A stretch of 64,000 nt of DNA from Globisporangium splendens (Eukaryota > Oomycota > Peronosporomycetes > Pythiales > Pythiaceae), in the NCBI GenBank assembly GCA_006386115.1, contig VFIW01000004.1, positions 310,001 to 374,000 on the forward strand, read 5' to 3'. Each line of letters starts with the position of its first letter. Within the stretch, counting starts at the first letter, position 1. The notes under the pieces are model-generated. The model did no database searches. It had not been told where the DNA came from and saw only the letters and a list, made by a program, of their open reading frames with translations. This document shows, piece after piece, positions 43,202 to 54,571 of this stretch. Made by a program: the position numbers and the translations under genes.

Positions 43202-44284
43202 TTAGAAGCGGAGCTTCTTGAAGAAGAAGCTGACACCGGCAGCCTTCTTTTCAGACTTGCAAGCGGCCTGGTTCAAGTAACGTTCTTCGAACACCTTCTT
43301 GATGGTCTTGCGGGATTCCACGCGGGATTCTGGGTTGGCCAGGACCTCATCGTCCAACACCTTCTTCAAGTCGATGTCCGCGACGTAACGGGTTGGCATG
43401 ATGTGGTTGTAGTTGACGTACTTCACGAATGGCTTGACCTTCGAGCGCTTCTTGAGCTTGTTCTTGCCCATGGCGCGGGTGACCTTGCGTGGGTAACGGT
43501 CGATACCGGCGACTGCATTCAGCAAATAGCAAACATGACCATTAGAATCTAACACACTTTGGCAGCACCCAACTGCATAGTGACGATGCAGCCTTACCGA
43601 TGGCGTGGGCGAACTTGCGGTCACCGTGACCCTCGTCGAAGGCCTTCACGACGATGGCCTTGCGGCCAGCGAAGCGGCCGTTCAACAACACAACAACTTT
43701 TCCGTTCTTGACACTGTACAGAGTACAACAAAAAGCACCATCGAGTCAGTGGCTGGTCATTGGGTTTCGTCGTGCACATGGCTCATTCGTGGTCGGCTGT
43801 CGGGTGTGTTTTCCTCCCCCGTCTGCTGCTGTCCTGTGTGTGTCTGTTGTACGTTTCGCATCCGGTGTTCAAACGCGTTGGTTGATTTTGATCTGCAGTG
43901 TCTGTCTGCTTGTGGACTTCACCAAACTCGTTGAATTTTGGACGATCATGCTGGTTCCTGCTTGTGTCACCTCGTGCCGTAAATGCGCAGTTGTCATCGG
44001 TTGATCTGTTCGCCAGTGCTGCAAACAGGTCGTCTCCATACTGTGCTGGAAATTCAGGTATACTGTAGTCTGCCATCTCTTTGTCGGCCGCCATTGAAAT
44101 ACACGCACGATGCGGACGCACACAAAACACACACTCGAAAGCTGCATGGACGGAGATGGGCGACACGCCACGGAACTGCATCACGGCGCATTCACATGCA
44201 ACCGACCACGGCGCGTACGCTGCGCCAGTCCGCCGCCAGCGACATCGCCCAGATCATCATCACGCAAGTCACTTACATGCCCAT
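43202..44284 (-). CDS. RPL27: 60S ribosomal protein eL27
   Basis: Large-subunit ribosomal protein, 144 aa. Exon 2 (43713-43598) encodes VKNGKVVVLLNGRFAGRKAI and DRKFAHAI. Exon 3 (43512-43202) encodes VAGIDRYPRKVTRAMGKNKL, KVKPFVKYVNYNHIMPTRYV and the C-terminus FFFKKLRF, all typical of eL27. Phase requires a first exon ending with two spare bases. The only good candidate is the 8-nt exon 44284-44277 (ATG, GGC, AT) followed by a perfect GTAAGTGA donor, leaving a first intron of about 560 nt. Long first introns directly after the start codon are common in ribosomal protein genes. Exons 2-3 are certain; exon 1 is an inference. Confidence 0.88.
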
Positions 44285-45235
44285 TTTGCTTTTTTTGGTG
44301 CAGTTCCGTACTGTGGCTCCAAAGTGGGGAATCGCTCGAGAGGCCGCAAAAGCGCTGCCAGAGCCAACCAATCGCCACATCAGCCTTTCATTGGCCACTG
44401 ACTGGCGTCCCGGTTCACTCGGAACCGATCGCGGTTCAAAAATACAAAAACGAACCGGCTGGAGCAACCTTCGCGCAACCTCTCGGACATCATACGCTTT
44501 TCAATAGTGCCATGAGCAATAGTGACATAGCAGATTGCACTCAAAATGTGGAATGCGCCATTTGTGCCTGTGTGGCAGGTGCGTCCTTCATGAAGCAGTA
44601 GAAGCGTCAAAAATGCGCGATTATGAGAGAAGATGGCGATGTTCTATGGTCCACGATACCACGCGCTTTATGCTGGTTGTGTGCGCATAATCAGTGCGCT
44701 TGTGCGATGGCCGCACAGAGTGCAAAGAGCTCTCCAAGTTGAAGAGCTCAAACCCTGAAGCAAGTTCGATCGGTCTGAACGGTGTCCAAAGTTAGCAAAG
44801 CAAAGTGCAGAGTAAGCATGCGCGAGCGAGGCGATTGCTGGCGGCTAGTGCGGATGGATATGCTGGTCGAAGATATGCATGAGCCTCTCTCTGTTTGCAT
44901 GCATCAAGGTTTCTGGTTTCCGAATTTGGCTTTGCGTGTGAAAGATTGAAACGCAAAACGTGTCGATGGATATAAATAAATGCCTTCGCATGCGCTGGTG
45001 GGAGACCGGAAGAGAGCGCAAGAGTTGGCGCCTGCGCTCGCTCGGCAGGCTTGTCTTGCTTCTCCGTTGGCTGCAGGCATCACTTGCTGCAAGGAGACCC
45101 AAAGCTTCACTGCGTCTCCTGCACGTGAGGAGCTCTAGCTGGTGGATACTTGATCTCTCTTGTATCTCTTTCGCATAATTTTGACTGGAGGGGCTTGCTT
45201 GAGAGAAGAACACGTTCCAACAAAAGCCAAGAAAG
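44285..45235. other. Intergenic, about 950 bp
   Basis: Between the divergent eL27 and DENN-domain genes. Short frames only; no motif recognised. It should hold both promoters and possibly an upstream exon of the DENN gene, whose N-terminus looks incomplete. Confidence 0.4.
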
Positions 45236-48200
45236 ATGATGCTCTTTTCGAGTCGCACGGCAAGCGGGACGGCGCTGACGACGGTGGCGCAGCAGCAGAT
45301 GCTGCGCAAGCTGACCGAGATCTTCCAGTCGTCGCCCGAAAACCAGTGGTGCGCCGACTGTAGGTCGCGTCTCTCGGATTCCATTTGGGCGGTCGCTTCT
45401 AGCGCCGCACTGTAATCACCCTCACAGACATCAGCGTCGTCGTCCAGGTGCTGGCGCAGAGTACACGAAGGATGATAACAATGACAATCAGAGTGGAGGG
45501 CTCCCAAAATGGGTGCAAGACCTCTCAGGCGATATGGCTCAAGCACCATGACCAGTGTTTTGCCCCAAGTGCATCATTGTCACGTCCCATTATCCATACT
45601 TTTCGGCATTCCGACAATTCTTGCAGCAGGTAAAATCCATGCTCTTGACAGGAGGATTTACCCCTTTTGTCCTTTCATTCTCATGTTTCTACCTATTGCA
45701 TAGATCTATCGAGCAACTTTGTCCCAGTCGCCAATGCCACTGGAGAGGTACATCGTTAATTTTGTGAGTGAGATCCCGCTGCCGCCACCAGGGCAGATAC
45801 AAGTGCAATTGACACTCCCAGATCGGACTCGGATCATCTCACGGCCACCCAAAAACGATTTCCCTCTCGTCGACGTAATGTTTCCTGCATTGTTTTCATG
45901 ACTCCACTTTGTTTCCTTCTCTTTGGGACTAACTCTCGGATTTCTATTCGACAACACAGTTCTCATTTCGACCATTGTTTCAAGCTATGGACCTCAGCAA
46001 TGTCTTGTTGGTGTTCTCTTGTGTCATACTGGAGTTCAAGGTTCGAAATTTTCATTTCGCAAGCTTCTTATGACATATCGGAAGCTGACTCGCTTGTGTC
46101 GCTTGGACTTCTGGTAAGGTGGTGCTATGCTCGAAGCATATAGCGCTGCCTACTCCCGTAGCTGAGACGCTACTTGCTCTGCTGCTCCCATACTCGTGGC
46201 AAGGAGCGTACATTCCAGTATTGCCAGCCTCGCTGCTCGATGTCATTGATGTCAGTGAATTGCCTTCTTGCTTGTGTGTACTCAGATCAGCATTCTCATC
46301 TCAATTTGCTTGTCTAAACGTTTGACAGGCTCCTGTTCCTTTCCTGGTGGGGACTCATTCTGATTGCTTGAAGCAAGCAGCGGCTCGAACAACCGGTGTC
46401 GTGTTTGTCGATCTAAATCACAATCGGTACGTGAGTCATTACGTACACATACGTGTTCAGTATTCTCTAACTTGACTTTCGATGGTTAACAGCGTTATTC
46501 CTGCCGTGGACGAATCTGGCAAGGCGATCCCTACTCCGAAGCTTCCAGAGAGAGAAGGAGCCAAATTGCGAGTAAAACTCGCCGAATACGCGAATGTAAG
46601 GTGATTGAAGCGTATATGCTTGCGATCCCCGTTGTTTTGATTCAAATTTCCAAACATGCGAACTGTAGGTTTTTGACCCATTCGCGTCTGGGATCAGTAA
46701 AATGGATCTGGTAAGACCCGTGATGCCATGCATTGTCTTCAGAATTCTTGTGCTGACCCCCTAGCAAATCATCGTTTCTTGCTGTCTGCCTAGGCTTTCC
46801 CAAACGAGGAGCATTTGGAGCCGATCGGGAGTTTTGCAATGGAGCGAGGGCAAACTGTTCCTTTAGCGAAGACAGTTTCGGAGACGAGCTCGAGTGATTC
46901 GTTTACTTCCATTTACTCCATGGACAAAATCATGCGTGGGAGAAAGAACAGCAACTCGAACCCAGCGCCATCACCTTCAGGGTCATCTTCAGCCACAGCG
47001 TCGATTTCACGGACCAGCAAGGCGACTCATCAAACGTCGCCAGACCGTGTGTTCAATCCTCGATTTCCTGAGGTCCTGTTTTTCGACCAGTCGATCAACC
47101 AGAAGCTCAATCGCTCGTTAACGATCGGAAAGAAGTACGACTGCAGCTTTCTGGATGACCGATCCGATGACATTCAAGAAACGTTTATCGCTCCGTCGAA
47201 CATTGAACTACCAGACGATGGAACGATGTATAATGTAGGTGCTTTTGTTCTGATGGTATGCATCTTGCTGAAGTTGAGCCTTGATCTGTGGCAACTAACC
47301 AAGTATCTGTTTCATTGCTGCAGTACAAAGCTTTCCCGCGGCTCAAAAAGTAAGGCTTGCTCGGATCCGTGTTCTATGTGGTGACGAGCACTTGTCAAAT
47401 CTCATGTCTTGCTTTGTCTTGTTGCGAAAAGATCATTGTTCGGAATTGTGAGGACTCCACGGGAACTGCACTCGTCGCGCGAGCAGCAGCGCAATATCTT
47501 GCAAGTGGACTTCCACCAGCGAATTTTCACTATGAGCAAGTAAGCATCGACTATCTTATCGATCACAGCTGTGTGAAAGTCGTGACGCTCAGATTTTGTC
47601 ACAAACTTCACAGATGCATAAAAGGAAGCAACTCGGGCTGGGAGGCTACTCGACGGCTTGTCGTCCATGTACGTCTGTTGCCAAAAAATTGAGCCCTGTA
47701 CTACAGCGTGACGTAGAATCTTGTGCTGGTGGTGCATTTGCTGTAGCTGTAAACCCAATTTCGAATGTACTGTGCTCGTAAGCAGTACATGACCGCACGG
47801 CAGGCGGCCATCGTGATCCAACGACATGTCGTTGCGAGAATCAAGGTAAAGAAGATTTTCAGCTGCATGCAAAACACCATTTGCGAGGAACCTCAAGATG
47901 TTATTTTACAACAGGGAAAAGTCGACCGCAAGAAGTTCATGGAGTACCGCCACGGTGCAATTGCGCTCCAGAAAACCTTCCGAATGTGGCAGGCTCGCGA
48001 ATCTTACGAGCGCAAGTACTCGGCACTTTTGAAAATCCAGGCAAATCTGCTTTGATCGTCTCGAGTCTTGTCCATGCAGCCAGAGCGTGTAACTCGGACT
48101 TTCTGTGTATGAGAAATCGCGAAAATAGTTCTTTGCGCGCGGGTACATCGAGCACAATCGGTACCGCAGGGCAGTTCGTGGATTCCGACGCCTTCAAGCG

Positions 48201-49737
48201 CAATGGCGAAGCAGCCTCTGCAAGAAGAGCTGCAAGAACCTCAAGCACCAGATCGTGCGCGTTCAAAGTCGCGTGCGGGACTTCCTGTCGCGCAAGCAGA
48301 CGATGAGGTAAGAAGTCCCTCATGAGATTGATTATCGAAAAACAGGCTAGGAAAAATGTGATTGTGTGCGCGTAATCGTTTTTGATGATGCGCTATTCCT
48401 TTATGATTTGAACACGTGTTATGCAGATGGAAGCAAAATATGTTTGACAGTTTCAGGAAGCGGATCTTTGAGCTCTGGGAAAAGTGCGGCGTCCCTCTCC
48501 TTCACCGTTCCAAGTTCTGGTTGACGTTCGATCGCGCAGATTTTTTTAATCTCGGCGTACGTATCTTTTTCATGCTTGAAGGCGTTATTACTTTTAATCC
48601 TGTGTGCGTTGGGTGCGAGATTGAAGTTTGTGTGTGTGCTTTTTCTTTCTAGATTTACATGGAAGAAGAGCATAGGCTGCAGGCGTATTTTCGCGGTACG
48701 CATGCAGCACAAGACGCGTGCGAGTATTCAACCGAGGCGACGTCTACTGACAACGGAAAGCCAAGTAAAGCTAAAAAGAAAGGCACGCTGTCAGCGCTCA
48801 AGCACATCGTCAAGTCCAAGAAGCGAGAGGAGCAAAAGAGCATCAGCGATATCGTACGACTCTGGTCTGCGTTTACATGTGTGTGAGTTTACTTGCTTTT
48901 TGCTAATCTGTGCATTGTGCACCCAGGCTGTTGTTCGAGTGGAAGAGGAGCGACTTCAGATCTACGAGGTCCTCAAGAAACAGACCAGCGCTCCTGCTCG
49001 GCAGACCTTCTACGAACAGTTTAAAATCGCGCCGAGCTCGAAGAAGAAGAAGCGACGCGTGAGTCCTTTTTTCTTCTTCTTCTTGTTTCTGTTTTTTGCA
49101 AAAGTCACTTTTAAAGTGGTCGGTGTCTGAATTTTGTGTAGCTGGCGAATCTGGTGTGGAATGCGTATGACGATGCGGGTGTCAGCGCCGAGGTGATTTG
49201 CGATCGGAAGCAGATACGCTCTGTGACATTTTGGACTAAGCATTCTGTGTGTGTCTCTGGCTTCAAAATCCATTTAGATTGTCGTGAGCATCTCGGCGTC
49301 TTCAGATCGGTGCCATCCGCTGCCAGCGCAGATCGATCGACACAAACAGGTGACTTGCGTTTTCATCGACAAGCATGAAACACCCTTGATTCTCACGTCT
49401 GTGATCATTGGTACTTCGTTCCCATTAGCTCCGCCTTCGCGATGATCTGGCATTCACGGTGGACGCGGCGCTGAAATCGATTCGATACGCTGCGCGATTC
49501 GATTCTTCGCTCTTGCAGCCGAGAGAACGCGAGCTCATTGAGCTGCAGCACCAAGTGCGCATGCTCGCGAATCAGAACCAGCGCCTCATGGACGAACTCG
49601 CGCTCTCGCAGCGTGAAACGAGCCGCTTGCATATGGAGCTGCAGATCCAGCAACAGCCGCAACAACTGCGCAAAGCGAACAGTGATAAGAGCATCGAGGA
49701 CGGCACATTAAAAGCCGACAAAGTTCAACTTCAATGA
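45236..49737 (+). CDS. DENN-domain protein with IQ motifs and coiled coil (putative Rab GEF)
   Basis: Multi-exon gene. DENN domains act as exchange factors for Rab GTPases. Core DENN exons, in phase: CPKCIIVTSHYPYFSAFRQF near 45560-45630; IYRATLSQSPMPLERYIVNF and SEIPLPPPGQIQVQL (45715-45875); FSFRPLFQAMDLSNVLLVFS (45960-46037); KHIALPTPVAETLLALLLPY and GAYIPVLPASLLDVID (46117-46250); APVPFLVGTHSDCLKQAAAR and VVFVDLNHN (46329-46429). Then come a Ser-rich insert (46795-47233) and YKAFPRLK. After the DENN part are IQ-like helices (QAAIVIQRHVVARIK; ALQKTFRMWQARESY; RRLQAQWRSS; RVQSRVRDFLSRK), which should bind calmodulin, a Lys-rich region, and a final coiled coil (ELIELQHQVRMLANQNQRL) ending at 49737. 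The 5' end is uncertain: the first ATG exon (45236) reads MLRKLTEIFQSSPENQWCADC, an ArfGAP-like start without the rest of that domain. About 17-20 small exons. Confidence 0.78.
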
Positions 49738-50228
49738 AGAGAAATGCTTGGAGGCAAGCACGCCAGAGCGATACAGTAATCAATCAGTGAACAGGCACAG
49801 TGCCTCAAAGTGGGTGCGTTGTGCTTGGAAACCATAAGTAACTTGCTTGCTTCCCGCAAATAACGCTATATTGGTGGTTCAGATGGTTGCAGCGAGAGTG
49901 ATGATCGATATCATCCAACATAATCTGCTTCCAATAATAGCCCGTCGGGTCTGCGAAAAAAGACTGATGGTGCTGTGACTGAACTCGTAAACCCGACTAG
50001 CTGTTTTGTACCAATCCGACGCGTGGATGAGTCCATTTTGACGAATCAGATCGAGGCGCCGATTGAATGCCATAAACATTCATCGACCTGATCATCAAGA
50101 CAATGCACACATCCATGTTGGTGAGGGGAGTTCTCGAATGGGCGTCATCATTCAGCGCTTGTTCACTCGCTCATGCGCGCTCATTCCCTCTTTCGCGGCG
50201 GTCCACGCACTCCACACCAGCCACTCGC
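49738..50228. other. Intergenic, 490 bp
   Basis: Between the DENN gene and the first F-box/SPRY gene. An in-frame upstream ATG at 50103 could extend that gene by 42 residues. Otherwise nothing is seen. Confidence 0.4.
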
Positions 50229-51889
50229 ATGGATCTCCTTGTCAGCGTGCTCTGCAGCGGCGTGCTGGACGCTGTCAGCGCGCGTCTCGCGGCGGCGGAC
50301 CTGGCGTGGCCCTCGAAGTCAAAGTCGAAGACGCCGCAACGCACGCTGAACGACGTGCCGGACGCTGTGCTCGCGCAGATTCTAGCGTATGTGTCGGCCC
50401 GCGACGTCGAAGCGGCCACGGTCGCGAGCAAAGTGATCGCGTTCCAAGTGGTCCCGCAGTACCCGATCTGGAAAACCATCTTCTGTAGACGCTGGGAAAA
50501 GATCAACTTTCCGTTGGATGGAGCGCTTTGTGAGGAGTTCCCGACTTCGGTTGAGATTGATGGTAGACTGCGCAAGCAATTCCCCAGGTGCGTTGCTATT
50601 GTCATTTGTGCGAGTTCTCGGGTTCAGGATGCGATGAAATTAATGAGTGAGTGTGTGGTCGCGTCATGGCTGTAGCTCGTGGAGCGAGAGTCGCATGTAC
50701 CAGTTGCTGGCACATGCCGTTGCTCCAGTTCCGTCCTATGTCGACATTGAAGCGACAAGGAAAAGTGATCCATACACGTGGACCGGGCACATGTACGTAC
50801 GACGCTCATATTCATGTGCTGCCTATGATATGTCTCACCAGCGACTAATTAATTCGTATGTGTGCTTCTCTTGCTGTCTCCAGTGTTGTGCCCCTCAGCG
50901 CCGACATAACACATGCTGATTACCATCCCGATGCGCGTCGCTTTAAGGATTTCGCGTACTCGGGGCCAGTGCTAGGCGGCGATCGTAGTGTGCGTGCGAA
51001 TGCGGCGTTCCCGACCACGCTCCACGTTCAGGTATTTAAGCGGAAGATCCCGAATACTCGCAACCAATTCGCATATCAGATCGGCGTCGCTAGAAGTGGC
51101 TATTTCGAAATCACGATCTCGCGCCGACGAGAGCAAAAGGGTCCATTTGTTCGTCTCTCTGGCCGCGACATGGCATCCATCGGCGTCGGCACAGAGCGCT
51201 TTCGCCTCGTTGACCGGCAACCAGGGTGGGACGAGTTCTCGTTTGGATACCACGGCGACGACGGCCGGTTCTACCACGACACTGGGAACGTACGTCTTTG
51301 TTCCATTTTGTGCGAGTACAATCCTACACATTTGTGCTGACGCTTTGCTATTATTGCTTTTGGAATGCGCAGGGACACCACTTTGGACCAGCTTTTGATA
51401 TTGGTGACACGGTTGGATGCGGTGTGCGGCGCAGCGGTTCCGATCAAACTCGCTCGTCGGTTTTCTTTACCAACAATGGCGATTTGCTTCCAAGCGGCGA
51501 TCGCGACATTGCAAGCGACTACGACGACTGGTTCCCGGTTGTTGGAGTGGATTCTCCCAACGCGGTCCACGTAAACTTTGGGCAAGAGCCATTTCGCTAT
51601 GACGGCGTTATCGGTAGGAAGAGGCAACTGAGTGGTCCATTTTGTGTGTGCTTGTGCGTACCTTTGTTTACTAACTGAGACGGCGCCATTGTTCTGCTTG
51701 GGCTTGCGTGTCTTTGCTGATTTTCCTGTAGACGAGCTCTTTGACGAGTGTCGAGAGGCGGCGGATCTGGTGACAACTCATCTGCCGTGGCACAGAATCT
51801 TCGACGAAGGCGAGTGTGACAGTGATGACGGCCAGAGATGGTCGGGCAGCGATGACGACGATGACGAGCCTCGGCTGTATTTATGGTGA
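50229..51889 (+). CDS. F-box/SPRY-domain protein, copy A, 426 aa
   Basis: Likely SCF-type substrate adaptor whose SPRY domain binds targets. Five exons close in phase: 50229-50587, 50676-50792, 50884-51289, 51373-51613 and 51732-51889. F-box-like segment at residues ~35-90: LNDVPDAVLAQILAYVSARD, then VAS, then WKTIFCRRWEKINFPLD. A helix (WSESRMYQLLAHAVAPVPSY) joins to the SPRY core in exons 3-4: GYFEITISRR, ASIGVGTERFRL, GWDEFSFGYHGDDGRFYHDTG, FGPAFDIGDTVGCGVRR, VFFTNNGDLLPSG, WFPVVGVDSPNAVHVNFGQE. This is the RanBP9-like SPRY order. The tail is acidic. Its intron positions and sequence match the next gene, so the two are a tandem duplicate pair. An alternative upstream start exists at 50103. 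Confidence 0.88.
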
Positions 51890-52503
51890 CGAAGACACGC
51901 GCTTCATTCGTTTTTTCGAGGGCGGAACGATTACGACCTCACCATTTCGCGTGCCTATGCGCTTTCGGTGCCTGACTCATCGCGCAGCTGTCCGCTGACG
52001 CTAGCACCGAAACGCCAAGGGCAACTGCTCTGAAGCTGCTCTTCATTTATTCCTCTCTATGTATGGCGTTGTCGTGGCGAGCCAGCGCAGCGGTCATGGA
52101 AGATGAATGCGCGTCGCGCAAAGCATCTTTTCTATCTATTTGTGTCTTTGTTCCTAGTTTAGCAGGTAGCACCCCACAACAGTCTTTTAAAGCATAAGTC
52201 TTCCCACATGTTTTCAATATGTAGTTGCCGTAAATACACCCTTCTGTTCCGTAGTACCTGATAACGCAGCCGTAAATAAAGCTGCTTTCATTTAACTGTT
52301 TGGTGAACAAATCATGTTGAAACCCATGCTGGCATCGTAAATATAGTCAAATCAGATCAAATGGTCGTAAATAAATCCGATTCACTTGACGTTCAGAGGA
52401 GATGCGTACTGATTCCCACCCAAATAGTGGCACTCTCGGACATTCTTTCCATGTTTCTTCACTTTTTTTGCATGGGTTCCCCATTAACAAAGCCGAGAAG
52501 AAG
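51890..52503. other. Intergenic between tandem F-box/SPRY genes, 614 bp
   Basis: AT-rich. No gene recognised; one minus frame at 52047-52310 looks random. It holds the terminator of copy A and promoter of copy B. Confidence 0.4.
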
Positions 52504-54337
52504 ATGACGCCCATTCCGCACGCTCAATTGACGAGTCTGCCGGACGATGTGCTCGCGCGCATGCTCGCGTTCGCGGCGCCGCGCGACGTGGAGGCCGTGG
52601 CGGTCGCATTCAAGACCGTCGCGCTCCACGTGCTGCCGCGGTTCCCCATCTGGAAGCGCATCTTCTGCGACCGCTGGACGATCTTGAACTTCCCGCTCGA
52701 CGGCGTCGACGAAGAACGCGACGCGACCGAGATAGAGGTTGATCCACGACTGCGCGCACAGTTCCCCAGGTACGTGGTTGTTCGTTCGTTAGCATTGGTT
52801 GGCGTTTACTATGAATGCTGACCGTGTGTGTGTGTGTGTGCGAGCAGCTCCTGCAGTGAAAGCCGCATGTACCAAATGCTGGCGCATGCCATCACGCCTG
52901 TACCGTCCTATGTCGATATTCGAGCGACGATGCAGTATCGTCGAGAAGTGGGCTTCGGCATGATGGAGCACACGTACGTATATGCGGGTAGGCTGGTACA
53001 CGGTCATGGTGCTTTGCGAACACTCATGCTTGTAATTTCTTTTGTTTTCTGTTGTGCTTGCACGTTTATGCCACCTTAGCATTGCGCATCTCAACCGCGA
53101 TTTGAGTGTATGCACCTTGAATCCGCGTCGCGGCTGCGGTGCTCGAGCCGTGGATATCGCATTTACAGGTCAATTTCCTGGTGGAAACCGCAGCGTTCGC
53201 GCCAATACGAGCTTCCCACCAACGTTCCGTGTGCAGGTCTACAAGCAAAGAATTCCACATACAGATTCGAGATTCAAGTACCAGGTCGGTGTCACGGCAA
53301 GCGGGTATTTCGAGATCACGATTGCGCAACGCAAGCAAGAGCAGCAACAACGCCAATCGCGTGTCTCGGGGAGCGACCTGACGTCGATCGGGGTCGGCAC
53401 AGATCGCTTCTGCCTCGTGGGCAAGCAGCCCGGGTGGGATCGGCATTCGTATGGATACCACGGCGACGACGGGCAGTATTACCACAAAACGGGATACGTG
53501 AGTACAGCAGGCGTTGAAGGAAAGCATGGATCTCGCTCGTAGACTCGTCTCCCTGACATTTTCGCTTTGTTATCCTGCTTTGCGATATTGCTAGGGTCAT
53601 CCCTTTGGTTCGCCTTTTGATGCTGGCGACACAGTTGGCTGCGGTGTGCGGCGCAATATGCAAACCCTCAAGGCGTCTTTGTTTTTTACAAACAATGGAG
53701 AGCTGATTCCAGGTATGTGATTTGCTTACGGGATAGTTGAGAGCTTTCGATGTGGTGCTTGATGGGGTGGTTTTTCTTGTGTAGCTGAGGACGGCGGCAT
53801 GGAGCGCGGTCTTGGGGAATGGTATCCGCTCGTTGGATTGGACTCGCCACACGCCATTCATTTCAACTTTGGCCAAGAACCCTTCCGTTACGATGTTGCT
53901 GGTAAGAAATCGATGTCTGGAGGAGTTCCATTAACTAATCTAGTAATACGTCTGATCGCTTTGCTCTTTTGCGCTCGTGTGTATGCACAGATGAGTTTTA
54001 TAAGGAGAGCGAAGGTGTGGCCGGACTGCTCGCGAACCAATTGCAGTGGTACACTATCAGCGATTCCGATGGTGAGACAAGTGACAGTGAGGACGACGGA
54101 GTCATGGGCGAAAGCGATGCAGACGAAAGCAATTTCGATGATGAGGACGACGATGAGGACGATGAAATGTTCGATGCGGAGTTTGTGAATGAACACTTTC
54201 TTGAATTGCATGGCGTCTACCACGATCTCGACGATCTTGACGCCTTCTACGACTACTACGACGGCGATGCCGACGACACCGAGTCGGAGCTCGAGTTTGA
54301 AGAAGACGACGACGAGGCGTCGATGGACGAAACATGA
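52504..54337 (+). CDS. F-box/SPRY-domain protein, copy B, 463 aa
   Basis: Paralogue of the preceding gene. Six exons close in phase: 52504-52769, 52848-52973, 53080-53497, 53595-53712, 53785-53901 and 53991-54337. F-box: LTSLPDDVLARMLAFAAPRD, then WKRIFCDRWTILNFPLDG. Linker helix: CSESRMYQMLAHAITPVPSY. SPRY: GYFEITIAQRKQ, TSIGVGTDRFCLVG, GWDRHSYGYHGDDGQYYHKTG, FGSPFDAGDTVGCGVRR, LFFTNNGELIP, WYPLVGLDSPHAIHFNFGQE. One intron (after ELIP) is present here but absent in copy A. The C-terminal ~90 residues are an extreme Asp/Glu tail with Tyr, much longer than in copy A. Intron 1 contains a (GT)8 run near 52824-52840. The frame is open upstream to 52402, but the ATG at 52504 aligns with the F-box start. 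Confidence 0.88.
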
Positions 54338-54571
54338 ACAACTTTGGTGTTGAAAGTGGAAAATGTGCAAATGTAAAAGGCAAAGGAGAACAAGAACAAT
54401 GCAGCTCTGGAGTGTGTGCGTGTGAGTGTGAAAATGTGCAAGTACAAGACGAAATGATTGAAATCCTATGAAGGACACAGCGCTGTTTGTTCACTTTCGA
54501 CTACTTACTATCATGAGCTCTGCTTTTCTACTACTAATTGCTGTACGACATGCATGCAACACACCCCTCGC

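Noticed and set aside
43783..44184. Separate minus-strand gene within the first eL27 intron
   Set aside because: No domain, and the region is best explained as intron between the 8-nt exon and exon 2.
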